A stretch of DNA of 64,000 bases from Corynebacterium parakroppenstedtii (GCF_019754935.1 NZ_JAGSOA010000003.1:310001-374000); one strand, 5' to 3'; positions 47,387 to 57,317 are shown, counted from the first letter of the stretch. Notes: generated by a model from the sequence alone, not told the origin. A program made the numbers and translations.

Positions 47387-48424
47387 ATGAGCACCTCCAC
47401 ACCCTCCGGCTTCTATCCCGACCCAGCCACAACCCCCGGCAAGCACCACATTCTTCACGAGGACCGCCCCGTGTGCATCCTCGGCCTGGGGCTCATTGGC
47501 GGCTCAATCATGCGCGACCTACAGGCCCGGGGGCGGCGAGTGTTCGGGTGGGATCGCACACAGTCCACAGTGACAAAAATTATCGACGACGGTTTCGACG
47601 CGTCGAATGATTACGCTGCTGTCCTCGAACGAGCCGAGAATGAGGGCGCTCTTGTGGTGATTGCCACGCCAATGAGCGCTGTGGGGACCATGCTCGACCG
47701 TATCGCGGAACACGCGCCGGCCTGCGGAATTACCGACGTTGTAAGTGTGAAACAGGCTGTCATACGGGAGGTTCGCGCGCGCGGAATGCATGATCGCTTC
47801 GTGGGCGGGCACCCTATGTCCGGCACAAGCCACAACGGGTGGGATGCGTCTCAGACCGGGCTATTTACGGGCGCGCCGTGGGTTGTCACTTTCGACAATG
47901 CCCCCGCGGATGACAGCGACGGTGGCCGGTGGTTGCGCGAATGGATGAGCGTGGTGAACCTCGCTTACGACGTCGGTGCCGACGTTATCCCGGCGCGTGC
48001 ACAATCTCACGACGCGGCCGTTGCTCGGATTTCTCATGTGCCGCACGTGTTGGCTGACGCTCTAGCAGTGGCTGGCGACAATGGGGGCGCACTGGCATTG
48101 TCTCTAGCTGCAGGCTCTTTCCGCGATGGAACTCGCGTGGCCGGTTCTGATCCCGGACTGACCGAAGCCATGTGCGAGAACAATGTAGAGGAAGTTCTCC
48201 GCGCCATTGAGGAAGTCCAAACCATGCTGGACGAAGCCCGCGAGAGTTTGAGGGCGACGCCACCCACCGTCGCGGAACTTGCCGACGCTGGGCACCGGTC
48301 ACGCATTCGGTACGAAGCGCGCACCGGGAAGCGTCCGGTTTTGCGGCTGCACCCCGGTGATGCTGGTTGGGTGGACCAGCTTAAACAGGCTGAGAACCTC
48401 GGCGCGCGGATCGAAGTGTTCTAG
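47387..48424 (+). CDS. tyrA: Prephenate dehydrogenase
   Basis: A 345-residue NAD(P)-dependent dehydrogenase of tyrosine biosynthesis. The dinucleotide motif ILGLGLIGGS is at 31-40, and VVSVKQAVI and GGHPMSGTSHNGW are characteristic TyrA blocks. No chorismate mutase or ACT domain is fused. It diverges from the tadA-associated gene and ends three bases before the end of convergent guaB1. Transamination to tyrosine could be done by the Pat-type enzyme at 53787. Confidence 0.9.
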   Translation: MSTSTPSGFYPDPATTPGKHHILHEDRPVCILGLGLIGGSIMRDLQARGRRVFGWDRTQSTVTKIIDDGFDASNDYAAVLERAENEGALVVIATPMSAVGTMLDRIAEHAPACGITDVVSVKQAVIREVRARGMHDRFVGGHPMSGTSHNGWDASQTGLFTGAPWVVTFDNAPADDSDGGRWLREWMSVVNLAYDVGADVIPARAQSHDAAVARISHVPHVLADALAVAGDNGGALALSLAAGSFRDGTRVAGSDPGLTEAMCENNVEEVLRAIEEVQTMLDEARESLRATPPTVAELADAGHRSRIRYEARTGKRPVLRLHPGDAGWVDQLKQAENLGARIEVF

Positions 48425-48427
48425 GCG

Positions 48428-49954
<1,527 letters not shown>

Positions 49955-49959
49955 TCATC

Positions 49960-52143
49960 GTGGAACAGAATGATTCCTCCGCCTATGTGACCCCGGAACT
50001 ACGCGGCGACCACCAGAATGGTTCGCGCGGTAGTTCGGCCGATGGCTCGCACGGTGGTTCGAGCAACGTGGCAGTGCAGCGAGCAGCATCAACTCGAGAA
50101 TTCACTCTTCGGACTGTCATTCTCGGTGGCTTAATTACGCTGGTTTTTACCGCGGCAAATGTGTACCTCGGACTCAAAGTTGGGCTAACTTTTGCCACAT
50201 CAATTCCCGCCGCCGTTATTTCAATGGCGATTCTGAGGAATTTTAAAGACCACACCATTGCAGAAAACAATATTGTTCAAACTATTGCTTCTGCGGCGGG
50301 GACATTATCTGCCATTATTTTCGTCCTCCCCGGCTTGGTCATGATCGGTTGGTGGTCAGGTTTTCCGTATTGGGAGACGGCCGCGTTGTGTGCAATCGGC
50401 GGCATTTTGGGCGTCATGTACTCCATCCCGCTACGACGAGCCCTCGTCACTCACTCTGACCTCCCCTACCCCGAAGGCGTTGCGGCAGCGGAAGTGTTGA
50501 AGGTGGGCGATACCCATGCCCAAGATTCTGTTAACGACCTAAGTTCAATTAACGACGGTGACCAATCGTCGTTGGTCTCATCTACCGAGGTCACAGAGCC
50601 GACGACGTCATCCGCGGTGGACGAAAACCGCATGGGTCTACGAATGATCATCCTCGGAGGTTTAGCGTCGGGCGGCTATGCGTTGCTCGCTGCGCTGAAG
50701 ACGGTGGCGTCAGAGATTTCAGCAGCGTTCCGTATTGGCTCGGGCGGAACGATGATCGGTGGATCGTTGTCACTCGCGCTCATCGGCGTGGGCCATTTAG
50801 TCGGGCTTTCCGTCGGATTCGCCATGGTCGTCGGACTCCTTATTTCTTACGGAGTTCTGCTTCCGCTGCGCACAGCTGGTCATATTCCTCCAGGAACTGG
50901 CGCGTCGGGGCTCGAAAGCATCGTGTCCGACACGTTTTCTAGCGACGTCCGGTTCATCGGCGCTGGCACCATGGCCGTCGCTGCTGTGTGGACGCTCATT
51001 AAAATCACTGGCCCCATCACCAAAGGAATTAAAGATTCCTTAGTGTCGTCGAGGGCTCGTCATTCGGGGAAAACGGTCGATATTACTGAGCAAGACATTC
51101 CGTTCCCCGTCGTTGCGGGTGTAACGCTTTTCTCCATGATCCCCATCGGCCTACTGCTGTGGCTATTCGTTAAAGACACGTCCATCGCGCACCACACCGG
51201 TGGGCTGATCGCTATCAGTATCATCTACACCCTGCTTGTTGGTCTCGTCGTGGCAAGTATTTGCGGTTATATGGCCGGGTTAATTGGTGCGTCGAATTCA
51301 CCGATTTCGGGCGTCGGAATAATTGTCGTTATTTCCGCGGCTCTTCTGATTAAAGTGGCGATGGGCGCGGAATCACATTCTCATTCCGACGTATTGATTG
51401 CCTATACACTCTTTACCTCAGCCGTCGTTTTCGGCGTGGCGACGATCTCCAATGACAACCTTCAGGATCTGAAAACAGGGCAATTAGTTGGGGCCACGCC
51501 GTGGAAACAGCAGGTGGCGCTCGTCGTCGGTGTCCTTTTCGGATCAGCGATTATCCCCCCTGTGCTTCAACTGATGATGTCCGGGTTCGGGTTTGCCGGT
51601 GCGCCCGGCGCGGGAGATGACGCACTGGCAGCACCTCAAGCTGCACTACTGTCGTCGGTGGCGCAGGGTATTTTCGGCAACTCGTTGGACTGGTCATTGA
51701 TCGGTCTGGGAGCGGTTATCGGTGTCGTCGTCGTCATTATTAATGAGATTCTGAGCGCAACGTCGCACGGCAAATACTCGCTGCCTGGCTTAGCTGTGGG
51801 AATGGGAATGTATCTGCCCAGCGCTTTAACGGTCATCATTCCGATCGGAGCGCTGATTGGTTACTTCTACAACCGTTGGGCGAAAAAACAACGTAACCCG
51901 GAGCTTGCTCGTCGGCTCGGAGTGCTGCTGGCTACAGGATTGATTGTTGGTGAGTCCCTTTTCGGTGTGCTCAATGCCGGGATCATTGCTGCGGCCGGAG
52001 ATAGTGATGTTTTAGCGATTGCTCCCAAGGAGTGGGAACCAGGAGCAGCTGTCTGTGGCGTTGTTCTCTTTATCGTGTGCATCGGTTGCGCCTACCGCTA
52101 TTCCCGGATTCTGGCGCGGGCATCGTCCACCCGAGAATCATAA
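49960..52143 (+). CDS. OPT-family oligopeptide transporter
   Basis: A 727-residue transporter with about 16 hydrophobic segments. FTAANVYLGLKVGLTFATSIPAAV is the N-terminal OPT signature (FTAANVYLGLKVGLTFATSI in the limit allowed here), and PYPEGVAAAEVLK and GASNSPISGVGI are further family blocks. OPT proteins import small peptides or iron-chelate-like solutes with protons; the substrate is not resolved. An Asp/Ser/Thr-rich loop of about 40 residues (near 184-222) interrupts two TM segments. The GTG start follows GGAAGAAAG at a long spacing. Confidence 0.85.
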   Translation: MEQNDSSAYVTPELRGDHQNGSRGSSADGSHGGSSNVAVQRAASTREFTLRTVILGGLITLVFTAANVYLGLKVGLTFATSIPAAVISMAILRNFKDHTIAENNIVQTIASAAGTLSAIIFVLPGLVMIGWWSGFPYWETAALCAIGGILGVMYSIPLRRALVTHSDLPYPEGVAAAEVLKVGDTHAQDSVNDLSSINDGDQSSLVSSTEVTEPTTSSAVDENRMGLRMIILGGLASGGYALLAALKTVASEISAAFRIGSGGTMIGGSLSLALIGVGHLVGLSVGFAMVVGLLISYGVLLPLRTAGHIPPGTGASGLESIVSDTFSSDVRFIGAGTMAVAAVWTLIKITGPITKGIKDSLVSSRARHSGKTVDITEQDIPFPVVAGVTLFSMIPIGLLLWLFVKDTSIAHHTGGLIAISIIYTLLVGLVVASICGYMAGLIGASNSPISGVGIIVVISAALLIKVAMGAESHSHSDVLIAYTLFTSAVVFGVATISNDNLQDLKTGQLVGATPWKQQVALVVGVLFGSAIIPPVLQLMMSGFGFAGAPGAGDDALAAPQAALLSSVAQGIFGNSLDWSLIGLGAVIGVVVVIINEILSATSHGKYSLPGLAVGMGMYLPSALTVIIPIGALIGYFYNRWAKKQRNPELARRLGVLLATGLIVGESLFGVLNAGIIAAAGDSDVLAIAPKEWEPGAAVCGVVLFIVCIGCAYRYSRILARASSTRES

Positions 52144-52243
52144 GGCGGAATCACCCTCCATACAGGGGTAAAGCTAATAAACGGTACGACGAGGATAAAG
52201 CAGCCGTAACCTACGGTAGAGAAGGTAGAAAAGCACAGCTTAT

Positions 52244-52276
52244 CGCACCTTCCGAAGGCGCGTTACTAATTTTTTC
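52244..52276 (+). terminator. Terminator after the OPT transporter
   Basis: CGC-A-CCTT pairs with AAGG-C-GCG (52244-52261) and is followed by TTACTAATTTTTTC. Confidence 0.65.
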
Positions 52277-52522
52277 AAAAAATCAATCCGCAACGCCGTA
52301 AATATGATCGATTCACCACCTGCTTATGTTTTCAAATCCAGTTGCAGCACATGCAGGGATGACTTAACCTCCGAATCATCCCCTGAACCACAGAGGTAGT
52401 TCACAGAACGGGGCACCACCCACCTCACGCAAGATTAAAAACTTGAGGTGAAAAGGCGCTCCGGACCGATGAAAAACCTCCACTCTGGGCTTGTACCTGA
52501 AGCTCTCCCGAAAGGACACACG
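52277..52522 (+). promoter_or_regulatory. Leader of the PLSG-repeat gene with a hairpin
   Basis: GGGATGA (52356-52362) pairs with TCATCCC (52376-52382) across a 13-base loop. AAAGGA lies six bases before the start at 52523. No other gene; a promoter was not identified. Confidence 0.4.
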
Positions 52523-52987
52523 ATGGACTTCCTTCTCCAAATCAATGAGATCACACAAGGGCCAATCAAGGATCTCCTCGTGGAGCTCAACAATGTAGGA
52601 CTACCCGCGCCCGCACCTGCACCTGCTCCCGCCCCGGAACCACCCACATTTAATGTCAACTTCCCCGAGCAGGTCGGCGACTTTGCTCCCCACCTCCAAG
52701 TAACAACGGGTGACATCAACATGCCGCTCTCCGGGGATACCGGTGACATCAACATGCCACTATCCGGAAACGTCGGTGACATCAATACTCCGCTATCCGG
52801 AGATGACCTGAATATGCCACTCTCCGGCGACTTGTCAGGCAAGATGCCATTGTCTGGCGATCTCTCTGGTGACATGCCACTGTCCAACAACAACTTGCCA
52901 CTGTCCGGAGATACGGGCGATAACAACCTGCCCCTGAGTGGCAACATCGCTCCGAATATTGGCGGAGACGCTGGCGAATCCAACTAA
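52523..52987 (+). CDS. PLSG-repeat protein, no signal peptide, unknown function
   Basis: A 154-residue acidic protein of very unusual sequence. Residues 1-27 could form an amphipathic helix (MDFLLQINEITQGPIKDLLV); a Pro-Ala repeat linker (five PA units) follows at about 28-40; then about 62-141 contain eight copies of a short PLS(G) element with variable flanks (GDINMPLSGD, GDINTPLSGD, NNLPLSGD), 7-11 residues apart. There is no hydrophobic signal peptide or TM segment. Signal-less small acidic proteins in corynebacteria include the outer-membrane porins PorA and PorH, so a surface role is conceivable. I know no family with this repeat. Good ribosome site; upstream in-frame ATGs lack one. Confidence 0.75.
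   Translation: MDFLLQINEITQGPIKDLLVELNNVGLPAPAPAPAPAPEPPTFNVNFPEQVGDFAPHLQVTTGDINMPLSGDTGDINMPLSGNVGDINTPLSGDDLNMPLSGDLSGKMPLSGDLSGDMPLSNNNLPLSGDTGDNNLPLSGNIAPNIGGDAGESN
52705..52950 (+). repeat. DNA tandem-like repeats encoding PLSG units
   Basis: Degenerate repeats around ATGCC(A/G)CT(C/A)TCCGG recur eight times within the gene at irregular 21-33 base spacing. Codons vary between copies, so the protein repeat is older than a recent slippage event. Confidence 0.75.
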
Positions 52988-53049
52988 TGGAATTATTCTG
53001 ACCACGGTCGAGCCGCGAATAACCGGTCTCGCCGTCGGAAAGTGAGTTC

Positions 53050-53095
53050 AGCCGGGGCTATGTCTACTAAGGTGTAGGGATAGCCCCGGCTCACT
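53050..53095 (+). terminator. Terminator of the PLSG-repeat gene
   Basis: A perfect 12-bp stem AGCCGGGGCTAT / ATAGCCCCGGCT (53050-53061, 53080-53091) with an 18-base loop, followed by CACTTTCTC. Confidence 0.72.
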
Positions 53096-53158
53096 TTCTC
53101 AACCTCACGTTTTGCGCGGGGATAATTTCCGCTCTTACTGAAGCCGTGCGAATATTTA

Positions 53159-53192
53159 AAGCCCCTCACCGTACAGCTGCGATGAGGGGCTT
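53159..53192 (-). terminator. Terminator of tRNA-Arg(ACG)
   Basis: On the minus strand AAGCCCCTCA pairs with TGAGGGGCTT (10 bp, 14-base loop), followed by TAAATATT, four bases after the tRNA end. Confidence 0.75.
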
Positions 53193-53196
53193 GCTG

Positions 53197-53269
53197 TGCG
53201 CCCGAAGGGATTCGAACCCCCAACCTTCTGATCCGTAGTCAGATGCTCTATCCGTTGAGCTACGGGCGC
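53197..53269 (-). tRNA. tRNA-Arg (anticodon ACG)
   Basis: GCGCCCG acceptor pairs with CGGGCGC, discriminator A. The anticodon stem TCTGA/TCAGA encloses CTACGGA, giving ACG, the substrate for TadA, which would modify A34 to inosine. Confidence 0.96.
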
Positions 53270-53395
53270 AACAGGGAGATATATTACACAGAGCCAGCCA
53301 GACCCCCAAATTCATTCATTTATCAGGAAAAATAGGACGCACTGGCCCGAAAAAACCCACGTTAACCGGCTGCTTCGTCCCCAGCGCTACGGAAT

Positions 53396-53434
53396 TAAAA
53401 AGCGCCTACTCCGAGAAAAGCGAAGTAGGCGCTC
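53396..53434 (-). terminator. Terminator of tRNA-Ser(GCT)
   Basis: On the minus strand AGCGCCTACT pairs with AGTAGGCGCT (10 bp) and is followed by TTTTTAATT, six bases after the tRNA end. Confidence 0.85.
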
Positions 53435-53439
53435 ATTAA

Positions 53440-53527
53440 TGGCGGAGGTGAAAGGATTTGAACCTTCGGACCCTTGCGGGTCAACTCCTTAGCAGGGAGC
53501 CCCATTCGGCCGCTCTGGCACACCTCC
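53440..53527 (-). tRNA. tRNA-Ser (anticodon GCT)
   Basis: GGAGGTG pairs with CACCTCC, discriminator G, and CCA is encoded. The anticodon stem CTCC/GGAG encloses CTGCTAA, giving GCT. A long variable arm (GACCCGCAAGGGTC) marks a type II serine tRNA. Confidence 0.95.
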
Positions 53528-53786
53528 AGCGAAAGTCGCGGCGCAGACTGTCGAACTCGATCGTTTTCCACTGATTGGGAAACAACACGACTGCCGCGAA
53601 TTCCGTAGGCGATACTACAGGTACCAACTAGAGAAGACAAACACCGCTAGCTAGGCCGTCGGCACGCGGGACACCCCTGAACAACACGCGCAAGAACCAG
53701 CACAGCCACCGACATTCCTTCCACGACCACTACCGTACTGTTACTCCACTTTTGCGCCGCATATTCCCCGGCTTACCATTACAAGA

Positions 53787-54857
53787 ATGATTCGCCCCGA
53801 CTTAGACCTACTTCCCACATACACTCCAGGAAAAAAGGCTGATGACGCCCTCGTCCTAGCCAGCAATGAAACCTCTGAACCCCCGCTCCCCGCCGCGATC
53901 GAAGCGATTACATCCGCCGCCCACACTCTTAACCGCTACCCTCATATGGCGACCTCTCCTCTACATCATGCTATCGCTGATCTACATGGGGTCACCGTTA
54001 ACGAAGTGGCAGTTGGATGCGGATCCTCTTCACTTCTGCAGCAGCTCATTCTGGCCACATGTAAAGACGGGGACGAAACACTCTTCGCGTGGAGGTCGTT
54101 CGAGGCGTACCCCATCCTCAGCAGAATTGGTGGAGCAACTCCTATTCAGGTCCCGCTCGATGCCCATCACCGCCACGATCTCAACGCCATGGCCGATGCC
54201 ATTACCGACAAAACGTCACTCATTATTTTGTGTAATCCCAATAACCCGACGGGGACGCTTGTTACAGAGGACGAACTAGAAGCTTTCCTTACCCGCGTGC
54301 CAGATCGCGTCACGGTGTGTATCGACGAGGCATATTTGGATTACACCGACGAGGACCTCAAACCAGACTCACTGGGCTTAGTGCAGCGTCACCCTAACGT
54401 CTGCTTCGCTAGAACTTTCTCTAAATGTTATGGCCTGGCGGGCGCGCGTGTTGGTTACATGATTGGGGCTCCAGAAATCATTAACGCACTTAACCGTACC
54501 CAGGTCCCCTTCTCAGTGAGCACACTCGCCCACGATGCCGCCATCGCATGCCTTAATAGCCCTCAGAGTAAAGCCGAGCGAGTCTCTCGCACCATTCCAC
54601 AGCGCAATCGTTTGCGCGATTTCCTTATCAAGGAATTCATCCACTCCTCTCGGTGGAATCTGACCGAAGCCGACATTCCAGAGTCTCAAGCGAACTTCGT
54701 CTGGTTAGCCCTTGGAGACCAATCTGATGCATTCACCGAAGCCTTGGCGGAGGAACATATTCTTGTCCGATGCTTCAGTGGTAACGGAGTGCGGATAACC
54801 GTCACGAATGCTGAGGAGACCGGTCAGCTTATTACTGCCCTTCGATCTATCGCATAA
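53787..54857 (+). CDS. pat: HisC-family aminotransferase, probable aromatic amino acid aminotransferase
   Basis: A 356-residue fold-type I PLP enzyme of the HisC/Pat group. The PLP lysine is in RTFSKCYGLAGARVGY, and LNRYPHM and NPNNPTGT are family blocks. In corynebacteria such an enzyme (Pat) transaminates phenylpyruvate and relatives; HisC proper is usually in a his operon, which is absent here, so Pat is preferred. It is near tyrA. There is no ribosome site before the ATG; it may be translated from a leaderless mRNA. The N-terminus is short and normal for Pat. Confidence 0.83.
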   Translation: MIRPDLDLLPTYTPGKKADDALVLASNETSEPPLPAAIEAITSAAHTLNRYPHMATSPLHHAIADLHGVTVNEVAVGCGSSSLLQQLILATCKDGDETLFAWRSFEAYPILSRIGGATPIQVPLDAHHRHDLNAMADAITDKTSLIILCNPNNPTGTLVTEDELEAFLTRVPDRVTVCIDEAYLDYTDEDLKPDSLGLVQRHPNVCFARTFSKCYGLAGARVGYMIGAPEIINALNRTQVPFSVSTLAHDAAIACLNSPQSKAERVSRTIPQRNRLRDFLIKEFIHSSRWNLTEADIPESQANFVWLALGDQSDAFTEALAEEHILVRCFSGNGVRITVTNAEETGQLITALRSIA

Positions 54858-55282
54858 GGTCACCACTCAGTACACCCAGCACCCTTTATGCTGACATCAC
54901 CCAAACACTCCGCAAACCTAACTACAATTACCCCAACATAGGGGTAGGTGTAACGCTACGGAAGAATTGGCACCCAGAATTCAGGCGGCGCACAGTGTCC
55001 TCAACATCGAATCCTGTTTGCCCCAGTTCACATGGATTTTTACCCATAAATGTCTACACGGACGGGCCGCACAGTTGCTAACTTTGCTCTCATAAACCGG
55101 CACGATTAAGTAAACACGAGATGAAATTCTTCCGCCTGCCCTTTCTTTTACCTTGTCACCCTCGTAAGTTATGGAACGACAAGCGCGATGAGGCTAACCG
55201 ATGCTTGCCTGTGGCAAAAATCGGTGCTCACTGCCTTATCAGCTAGCGACGACATTTTGTCTACACACTTGGAAGGATTGTT
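54858..55282 (+). promoter_or_regulatory. Upstream region of the small-protein cluster
   Basis: About 425 bases without a gene. TACCCC-AACATA-GGGGTA (54929-54946) is a perfect six-bp-arm dyad. GGAAGGA at about 55270 is the ribosome site of the next gene. I could not place a promoter with confidence. Confidence 0.4.
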
Positions 55283-55540
55283 ATGTCCGCATTTTCCTAC
55301 GCCGCAGAAGCAGCTCAGGCCGCTTCCGACTCCGCGTCCTCTGCGTCTGACTCCGCATCGACCGCTGCTTCCACGGCTAGCGAGCATGCTTCAACTGCTT
55401 CTGACGCCGCTTCGTCCGCTAGCGAGCATGCCAGCAGCTTTTTCGACGGCTTCAATATCAACACTCTGACCAGCTTGATCGGCTCAGCCACGACCCTGGC
55501 TTCTTCAATCATGGGCCTGGTCAAGGGCCTCGCTGGCTAA
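55283..55540 (+). CDS. Ala/Ser-rich small protein with amphipathic C-terminus
   Basis: 85 residues. Positions about 8-50 are an Ala/Ser/Thr helix with repeated ASxxAS and two SEHAS phrases at seven- to eleven-residue spacing; positions 52-85 (FFDGFNINTLTSLIGSAT through MGLVKGLAG) form a hydrophobic, Gly-containing helix. No signal peptide, no cysteine. The pattern recalls small alpha-helical corynebacterial porins (PorA/PorH) and phenol-soluble-modulin-like peptides, but no homology is evident by eye. GGAAGGA precedes the ATG and a strong terminator follows, so it is probably abundant and monocistronic. Confidence 0.72.
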   Translation: MSAFSYAAEAAQAASDSASSASDSASTAASTASEHASTASDAASSASEHASSFFDGFNINTLTSLIGSATTLASSIMGLVKGLAG

Positions 55541-55553
55541 AAGGCTAAGTTCC

Positions 55554-55604
55554 CACTTGAGATCCCCACGGGGGTCTCAAGTGCGCTTTTACGCAAAAGC
55601 GCAC
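55554..55604 (+). terminator. Double hairpin after the Ala/Ser-rich gene
   Basis: CACTTGAGA-T-CCCC pairs with GGGG-TCTCAAGTG (55554-55583), then GTGCGCTTTT pairs with AAAAGCGCAC (55581-55604, ACGC loop). The first stem's T-run is the 5' arm of the second, so one excludes the other. Confidence 0.7.
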
Positions 55605-55762
55605 AGCCTGCGGTGGCGAACACGACGTGAACAAACACGACGTGAATAAGGTGTCGCAACCGCTGAGCACAGCAGGACATATCTTCGACGTCGATAAGTT
55701 TCCCCTACGTTGTGGGCGCTCCATCGCTCGTCGACAAAGCTCATCACATCTGGAGGAAAAGC

Positions 55763-55909
55763 ATGGGTGCAGATACCAACCCGAACGCATACCAACCACT
55801 TGATCCACCGAATGATCCCTACCCGGCATTCCACTGGGTCACGGAAATCGGACCCTATCTCATCGAAGCCGCTAACTCGATGATCGGTTTTGCACTCGGA
55901 AGGCTCTAA
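55763..55909 (+). CDS. 48-residue signal-less small protein
   Basis: Starts MGADTNPNAYQPLDPPNDP, Pro/Asn-rich, then a hydrophobic amphipathic helix (WVTEIGPYLIEAANSMIGFAL). No signal peptide. GGAGG six bases before the ATG, and the next gene begins two bases after the stop, so it is cotranslated with the secreted protein. Size and shape resemble PorH/PorA-type peptides; this is an analogy only. Confidence 0.68.
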   Translation: MGADTNPNAYQPLDPPNDPYPAFHWVTEIGPYLIEAANSMIGFALGRL

Positions 55910-55911
55910 GA

Positions 55912-56508
55912 ATGAAACTTTTCACGTCAAAAATTTCCCGTATCGCGGCTGGAACTCTGGCGGCAACCGCTGTCGTTGCTGGATCAGCAACCCCAGCCAT
56001 GGCATCGAGCGCCGACTGGCCCCAGCGTTGGTGGGATCCATCAAACGTCATTGAATCCCCCGTCAACCCTGACCACGCCGAAGGTGCCCTGAATAACGTC
56101 TCCTTCACCAACAAGGACGATGGAAGCCACGCTGTCAAGGCCAAGAGCGGTGCTACCGTTCAGGTCAAGGCCGATGGCACCGGGTTTACCGCCGGACAGT
56201 ACTACACGGTCCGCGCAGGGCTCGTGAAGTCCACCGAGACCAGTAACATCGTGGTCTACACCTGGCAGACATACCGTGCGACCGAGGACGGCAAGATCAA
56301 CATTGATCTCGGAATCAAGTCGCCCAATAGCACCCAGGCTGGCGAGAAGCTTATCGGTACCGTCAACGTCTACAACGCCAATGACGTCCGCCAGGACGGC
56401 CGTCCTCAAAAGGTTGACAGCAAGTGCGCTCTGATGTGCGAGCGCGTGGCACCTCTTGCCTCGCACAGCGACTTCAACGACGCCAACTCAACCATTACCT
56501 TCGAGTAA
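55912..56508 (+). CDS. Secreted protein of unknown function
   Basis: A 198-residue exported protein with a clear signal peptide (KISRIAAGTLAATAVVAGS, cleavage near AMA-SS at about 31). The mature part is a probable beta-sandwich of about 165 residues with one Cys pair (CALMC) near the C-terminus. No known domain recognised. Lies two bases after the 48-residue gene and upstream of two further tiny genes, suggesting one surface-assembly unit. GGAAGG lies eight bases before the ATG. Confidence 0.75.
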   Translation: MKLFTSKISRIAAGTLAATAVVAGSATPAMASSADWPQRWWDPSNVIESPVNPDHAEGALNNVSFTNKDDGSHAVKAKSGATVQVKADGTGFTAGQYYTVRAGLVKSTETSNIVVYTWQTYRATEDGKINIDLGIKSPNSTQAGEKLIGTVNVYNANDVRQDGRPQKVDSKCALMCERVAPLASHSDFNDANSTITFE

Positions 56509-56518
56509 CACTCACTCT

Positions 56519-56544
56519 AAACCCCGGCCATGAGGGCGGGGTTT
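56519..56544 (+). terminator. Hairpin between the secreted protein and next small gene
   Basis: AAACCCCG pairs with CGGGGTTT (56519-56526, 56537-56544), with two further inner pairs. Only three T residues end the stem, so it may attenuate rather than stop transcription. Confidence 0.5.
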
Positions 56545-56562
56545 CACAACGAAAGGTCACAC

Positions 56563-56670
56563 ATGCCTACTGGTCAGCAGCCTTTTCCCGGGTACTTTGA
56601 TGAAGACGCAGCCCGCTACGCTGTCAATATCGTCGAATTCATCCTGGATACCATCGGTAAGTTTGTTTAA
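56563..56670 (+). CDS. 35-residue signal-less small protein
   Basis: MPTGQQPFPGYFDEDAARYA followed by VNIVEFILDTIGKFV. The last 20 residues form an amphipathic helix. GAAAGG lies six bases before the ATG. It sits between two other small genes of similar design on the same strand. No homolog recognised. Confidence 0.62.
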   Translation: MPTGQQPFPGYFDEDAARYAVNIVEFILDTIGKFV

Positions 56671-56712
56671 AAACAACCCACATTCCAGCTAACCCGAGTG
56701 AAAGGGGACTAT

Positions 56713-56895
56713 ATGAATTTCGACTACTCCAAGGCGACAGACGCAGCGTCCGCAATGGATGACACTGTTAACTCTGGCTCCAAAGCCTCAGATCTCGGTG
56801 GACAGATTGATGCTAACACCATCGCTGGCTGGTTCGGAGACATCTCAGGGCTAGCATCCAACATTGTCAAGCTCGTGGGAGCCCTTATCAAGTAA
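56713..56895 (+). CDS. 60-residue signal-less small protein with amphipathic helix
   Basis: Starts MNFDYSKATDAASAMDDTVN; the second half (IAGWFGDISGLASNIVKLVG) is amphipathic and Gly-containing. No signal peptide. GAAAGGGG five bases before the ATG is among the best ribosome sites here, suggesting high expression. Its C-terminal helix resembles in style that of the 85-residue protein at 55283. Confidence 0.7.
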   Translation: MNFDYSKATDAASAMDDTVNSGSKASDLGGQIDANTIAGWFGDISGLASNIVKLVGALIK

Positions 56896-57180
56896 CATCG
56901 TCGCGCCGTAGCCACCCACGCCAATCGCTCAGGCAGTGGGACAGCGTTCAACACTGGTAAACGCACATTCCTGCGGGTACCAGGGTTGATCGACTGTGTT
57001 ACTCGGGCTTTCGCCTTAACGTACTCGGACTACGGTGCAAGACTAGCGTGAGTGCTGCTTTTATCCTTTCCAGCGCTCACCATGCGCCCCTCCCTCCGGT
57101 GACGGAAACAATGGCGTTCTCTACCAGAGAATGACGTCGCCGCCGGGAGGGATTTGTGTCTATAAGCACTTCCTTATACT
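56896..57180 (+). other. Gap after the small-protein cluster with a branched hairpin
   Basis: Between 57087 and 57151 an imperfect long stem (CCCTCC..CCGG with CCGGGAGGG) encloses TTCTCT-ACC-AGAGAA (57117-57131). This could be a structured RNA or a weak terminator. No gene seen. Confidence 0.35.
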
Positions 57181-57256
57181 TAATTAAGCGCCTCAGTTGC
57201 ATAATTAAGCGCCTCAGTGGCAGATACGCAATCGATCTCTCCACTGAGGCGCTTTT
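57181..57256 (+). terminator. Strong terminator with a duplicated 5' arm
   Basis: AAGCGCCTCAGTGG (57207-57220) pairs perfectly with CCACTGAGGCGCTT (57241-57254), followed by TT. The sequence TAATTAAGCGCCTCAGT occurs twice, at 57181-57197 and 57202-57218, so two alternative 5' arms compete for one 3' arm. Confidence 0.75.
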
Positions 57257-57317
57257 GCATTATGTGCGCTCGCTGCCCTGCTTCTCGGCAGTGGCCACAC
57301 TCATCGCTAACTCATCG

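Noticed and set aside
53787..54857. Histidinol-phosphate aminotransferase (HisC)
   Set aside because: Same superfamily, but no other his gene is nearby and the position beside aromatic biosynthesis favours Pat; the assignment is by context and not absolute.
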